From: Spirochaetota bacterium
Lineage (GTDB): Bacteria > Spirochaetota > GWB1-36-13 > JAKPDD01
DNA length: 64,000 bases
Direction of reading: 5' to 3'
Assembly: GCA_029552945.1 (NCBI GenBank)
Contig: JAKPDD010000023.1
Span: 248,001 to 312,000, forward strand
Made by a program: the position numbers and the translations under genes. The notes below the pieces were generated by a model that saw only the letters and a program-made list of their open reading frames with translations, had not been told where the DNA came from and made no database searches. Each line of letters begins with the position of its first letter. Position 1 is the stretch's first letter. Positions 61,819-64,000 of this stretch are shown piece after piece.

Positions 61819-63204
61819 ATGAAGTCATATAAGACATTAAGAGAAGAGGGGCATGGTTTTTTTAAGATAATATCTTATGTAGTAATAATAGCATTTCTTA
61901 TATCTATATTTGTTATAGGCAGCTTATCAACAATGCTGGGGAAAGATAGAGTCTCTTTTATAGATGTTAATGGCAAAGAGATAATGAACAAAAGGCTTGT
62001 TGAAGCAATTTCAGAAAAGATAAAGGATCAGAAAAACAAGATTCAGGTGCAATATACCATATTTACAGAATCTCAACCTTTTGTAAACAAAGAGCTTATC
62101 ATATCAGAGCTTCAAAAGAGTGGCTTATATCCAAGGAGTTTGTCTCTTATAAATGTAGTTAATGATATTTATAACCAGGAAAAGACTCAGTTTGAAAAGA
62201 AAGAGAACACAAGATACCCATATAGCCTTGAGGACTTTATAAATATTTTCAAAGAAAGATATTCTATAGAATTATTTGATTATTTTAGTGCAATATCATA
62301 CATTGATGATGTTACTCTAAAAAGAGAGTATAGGCTTGAAAATATTAAGGCAAGTGTAAAATACTATGCTTTAAGTTTTAATGATTATTCTAAAAATATA
62401 AAAATTAGTTCTGAAGAGATAATGAAGGAATATAATGAAGTAAAGTCAAGGTTTTTAGAGTCTATTTCTGCACGATATGTACATTTTAAAAAAATAGAGG
62501 AAGCTTCTAATTTCTTACAGGATATAAGAAGTGGTAAAATCAATAAGACTGATGCTTTTAAAAATAGTAAGATTAGTCTTTTTAAACCAAACGATACTAA
62601 AGAGTTTTTTAAATTAAAAGCAGCGAATGTAAACGATATTACAGATCCTTTTGAGTATAATAATGGTTTTGCTGTTGCTTTGATAGATAATATAAACTAC
62701 ACACCTTATGATAAATTGAGTGATAAAGATAAAAATGAGATAAAAGATAAAATAATAAACTCAAATAGACAGAAATATTTTGATGAGTTTAGGAAATATG
62801 CAGGGGAGGTTCTTAATAAAGATAAAATAGATCCTAAAAATGTTATAACAGGAATTACCAAGCCTTTCTCAATACTGGCAGATGAAACTGTAAAAGCAGA
62901 TAACGGGAAACCTATAGAGTGGGCTGAGGTTGAAAATAAAGAGTTTTTTAAAGAAGCATTTACCAAAGAGGGATATGTTAGTCCTATAAAAGAATGGGGT
63001 GATTATATTTATAAAATAGAGGTTTTGAAGATTGAGATGCCAGGCCCTATTAGTGAAAAAGATAGAGAAACAATGATTTCAAGACTTAAAGAAAGAGAAA
63101 AGAGAAGATTTGAATGGGGATATTTGCAGGACCTTAGAAAAAAGTTTGATGTCAAATATAACTGGGAGGCACTTTCAAAACTTTTTGGTATTGAGGGTAA
63201 GTAA
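61819..63204 (+). CDS. PpiD/SurA-like periplasmic folding protein
   Basis: A 461-residue protein anchored by one N-terminal membrane helix (IISYVVIIAFLISIFVIGSL), with the SurA_N-type helical segment beginning RVSFIDVNGKEIMNKRLVEA and a later domain (residues about 200-310, SARYVHFKKIEEASNFLQDI) in the position of a parvulin domain but without its clear GxxxF and HFG-like motifs. It resembles PpiD-type chaperones that help outer-membrane proteins fold. GGGG-type ribosome site (AAAGGGG) upstream. Two bases precede the next gene. Confidence 0.7.
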   Translation: MKSYKTLREEGHGFFKIISYVVIIAFLISIFVIGSLSTMLGKDRVSFIDVNGKEIMNKRLVEAISEKIKDQKNKIQVQYTIFTESQPFVNKELIISELQKSGLYPRSLSLINVVNDIYNQEKTQFEKKENTRYPYSLEDFINIFKERYSIELFDYFSAISYIDDVTLKREYRLENIKASVKYYALSFNDYSKNIKISSEEIMKEYNEVKSRFLESISARYVHFKKIEEASNFLQDIRSGKINKTDAFKNSKISLFKPNDTKEFFKLKAANVNDITDPFEYNNGFAVALIDNINYTPYDKLSDKDKNEIKDKIINSNRQKYFDEFRKYAGEVLNKDKIDPKNVITGITKPFSILADETVKADNGKPIEWAEVENKEFFKEAFTKEGYVSPIKEWGDYIYKIEVLKIEMPGPISEKDRETMISRLKEREKRRFEWGYLQDLRKKFDVKYNWEALSKLFGIEGK

Positions 63205-63205
63205 A

Positions 63206-63535
63206 ATGAGTAATGATGTCAAACTGACTTTTTTTGAAGATGATATAACATTTAAAGGTGACATAAAATTAAGTGGAGAACTTGTCCTTAATGGTAAAAT
63301 TGATGGGAATATAATTGCCCCTCAATCAAAAATAACAGTTAATAAGTCAGGACAAATAAATGGTAAAATAGAGGCAAAGTCGGTTGAAAACTTTGGAAAA
63401 ATTTATGGAGAATTAAAGTCTGATGAATATATAGTGCATAATGAGGCTGAAAATGATGCATCAGTTACAGTGAATAAGATACTTGTTGAATACGGAGCAT
63501 TTTTTAATGGTAACTGCAAAATGGAAAGAAAATGA
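63206..63535 (+). CDS. bactofilin-family protein 2
   Basis: A 109-residue bactofilin: FFEDDITFKGDIKLSGELVLNGK (in parts), DGNIIAPQSKITVNKSGQIN, and GKIEAKSVENFGKIYGELKS with the repeating hydrophobic-Gly turn pattern. The ATG at 63206 is placed after GAGGG; an upstream in-frame ATG at 63110 lies inside the PpiD-like gene and is rejected. It is clearly a paralogue, not a copy, of the bactofilin at 57654. Its stop overlaps the next start (ATGA). Confidence 0.9.
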   Translation: MSNDVKLTFFEDDITFKGDIKLSGELVLNGKIDGNIIAPQSKITVNKSGQINGKIEAKSVENFGKIYGELKSDEYIVHNEAENDASVTVNKILVEYGAFFNGNCKMERK

Positions 63536-64000
63536 AAAATGTGAATGTTTCTGTTATAGTAAAGAAAAAATATTCTGATAAACAGATTATTGATAACAGA
63601 ACAAGCTTTGATATAGTATTGGAAAAGGTCAGGTCTCTTAATTACCCTTTTTATATCTTCAGTGAGTCACAAGATAATGATTATCTTTATTTTGATGGAA
63701 GTGTTAATTCGCTATTAAAACAGATTGATTTTCATATAAAAAAGTTTAATAATATAATTTTTTTTAATTCTGATATGCCTTTATATGATATTGAACTTAC
63801 AAAAAAAATGATTTCAGCACATGAAAGTAATCTTGCTGATTTTACTTTTGCTGAAAATTACCCTTCTGGTTTTTCTCCATATGTATTAAATAGGGCAACA
63901 TTTAAAAAATTATTTTTAATATCAACTGGGAATAATTCTATTTATGAATATAATACTTTAAAGGCACTAATAGACCTTGATATAAATTCATATGATGTTG
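63532..64000 (+). CDS. spiro-SPASM family protein, 5' part
   Basis: A partial gene of at least 156 codons running off the right edge. The product shows a nucleotidyltransferase-like start (KIIFFNSDMPLYDIEL-type: NNIIFFNSDMPLYD), then the family signature SNLADFTFAENYPSGFSPYV and ALIDLDINSYDV, which match the N-terminal part of spiro-SPASM proteins, a family of spirochaetes named for a C-terminal radical SAM-SPASM region. That C-terminal region lies outside the window. Translation is coupled to bactofilin 2 by ATGA. The biochemical role of the family is unknown. Confidence 0.8.
   Translation, partial: MKNVNVSVIVKKKYSDKQIIDNRTSFDIVLEKVRSLNYPFYIFSESQDNDYLYFDGSVNSLLKQIDFHIKKFNNIIFFNSDMPLYDIELTKKMISAHESNLADFTFAENYPSGFSPYVLNRATFKKLFLISTGNNSIYEYNTLKALIDLDINSYDV

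Noticed and set aside
1-64000. tRNA, rRNA, CRISPR arrays, transposons or prophage
   Set aside because: No cloverleaf-like GC-rich segments, regularly spaced repeats, transposase motifs or phage structural genes were seen in the gaps between genes.

Overview
The window is a gene-dense, strongly AT-rich chromosomal segment of a spirochaete (Spirochaetota). The assignment rests on a spirochaetal core flagellin FlaB (5963-6823) and on the N-terminal part of a spiro-SPASM family protein, known only from spirochaetes, at the right edge (63532-64000). The cell has an outer membrane: there are several signal-peptide beta-barrel proteins ending in Phe, an ADP-heptose route and a glycosyltransferase 9. 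I cannot fix the genus; an AT-rich lineage such as the Brevinematales or Exilispirales is only a guess. No rRNA, tRNA, CRISPR array or insertion sequence was seen.

Layout. 1-4069: a partial unknown gene (minus), then cysS, a class III PHA-synthase-like hydrolase, a small secreted protein and a stand-alone HD protein, joined by overlapping starts. 4094-6895: an outer-membrane protein and convergent flaB with a sigma-28-like promoter. 6900-8461: rpsF-ssb-rpsR-rplI. 8686-12180: an ECF sigma factor, a one-pass membrane protein with a carbohydrate-binding-like domain (probable anti-sigma) and envelope proteins. 12181-17065: a GyrI-like protein, a glycosyltransferase 9, and gmhA-hldE-gmhB plus an amidohydrolase. 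17083-26102 (minus): fabZ, an orphan histidine kinase, aspS, phoH, pgpH, ybeY, corC, trmL and a GME-fold protein. 26257-30557: asd and a JAMM-DinG helicase bracketed by two perfect 16-bp parS sites. 30628-40262: proA, ribF, a frameshifted barrel gene, and valS, a membrane spermidine-synthase-like protein, a degenerate phosphoglycerate-kinase-like protein and ispD. 40516-48557: an orphan LivJ-type binding protein, a DUF3187-like protein, an M50-like peptidase, a VWA-CsgG lipoprotein, a membrane pyrophosphatase and a macro-domain protein. 48637-57601: dapB, a holA-like gene, bcp, rpsO, pnp, a frameshifted M16 peptidase and ribonuclease J. 57654-64000: bactofilin, YaaR-like and PSP1 (RicT-like) proteins, PilZ, a barrel gene with a duplicated fragment, a PpiD/SurA-like chaperone, a second bactofilin and spiro-SPASM.

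How the parts fit. Most genes are housekeeping: translation, RNA decay, lysine/threonine and proline precursors, isoprenoids and fatty acids. The parS pair, together with the rpsF-ssb-rpsR-rplI operon, suggests an origin-proximal position. The most unusual items are the JAMM-DinG fusion between two parS sites, the PHA-synthase-like enzyme, the apparently dead PGK paralogue, the probable carbohydrate-sensing anti-sigma factor, and two genes broken by single small indels (a G7 tract in the M16 gene, a CT repeat in an outer-membrane gene). These indels may be assembly errors or real mutations.
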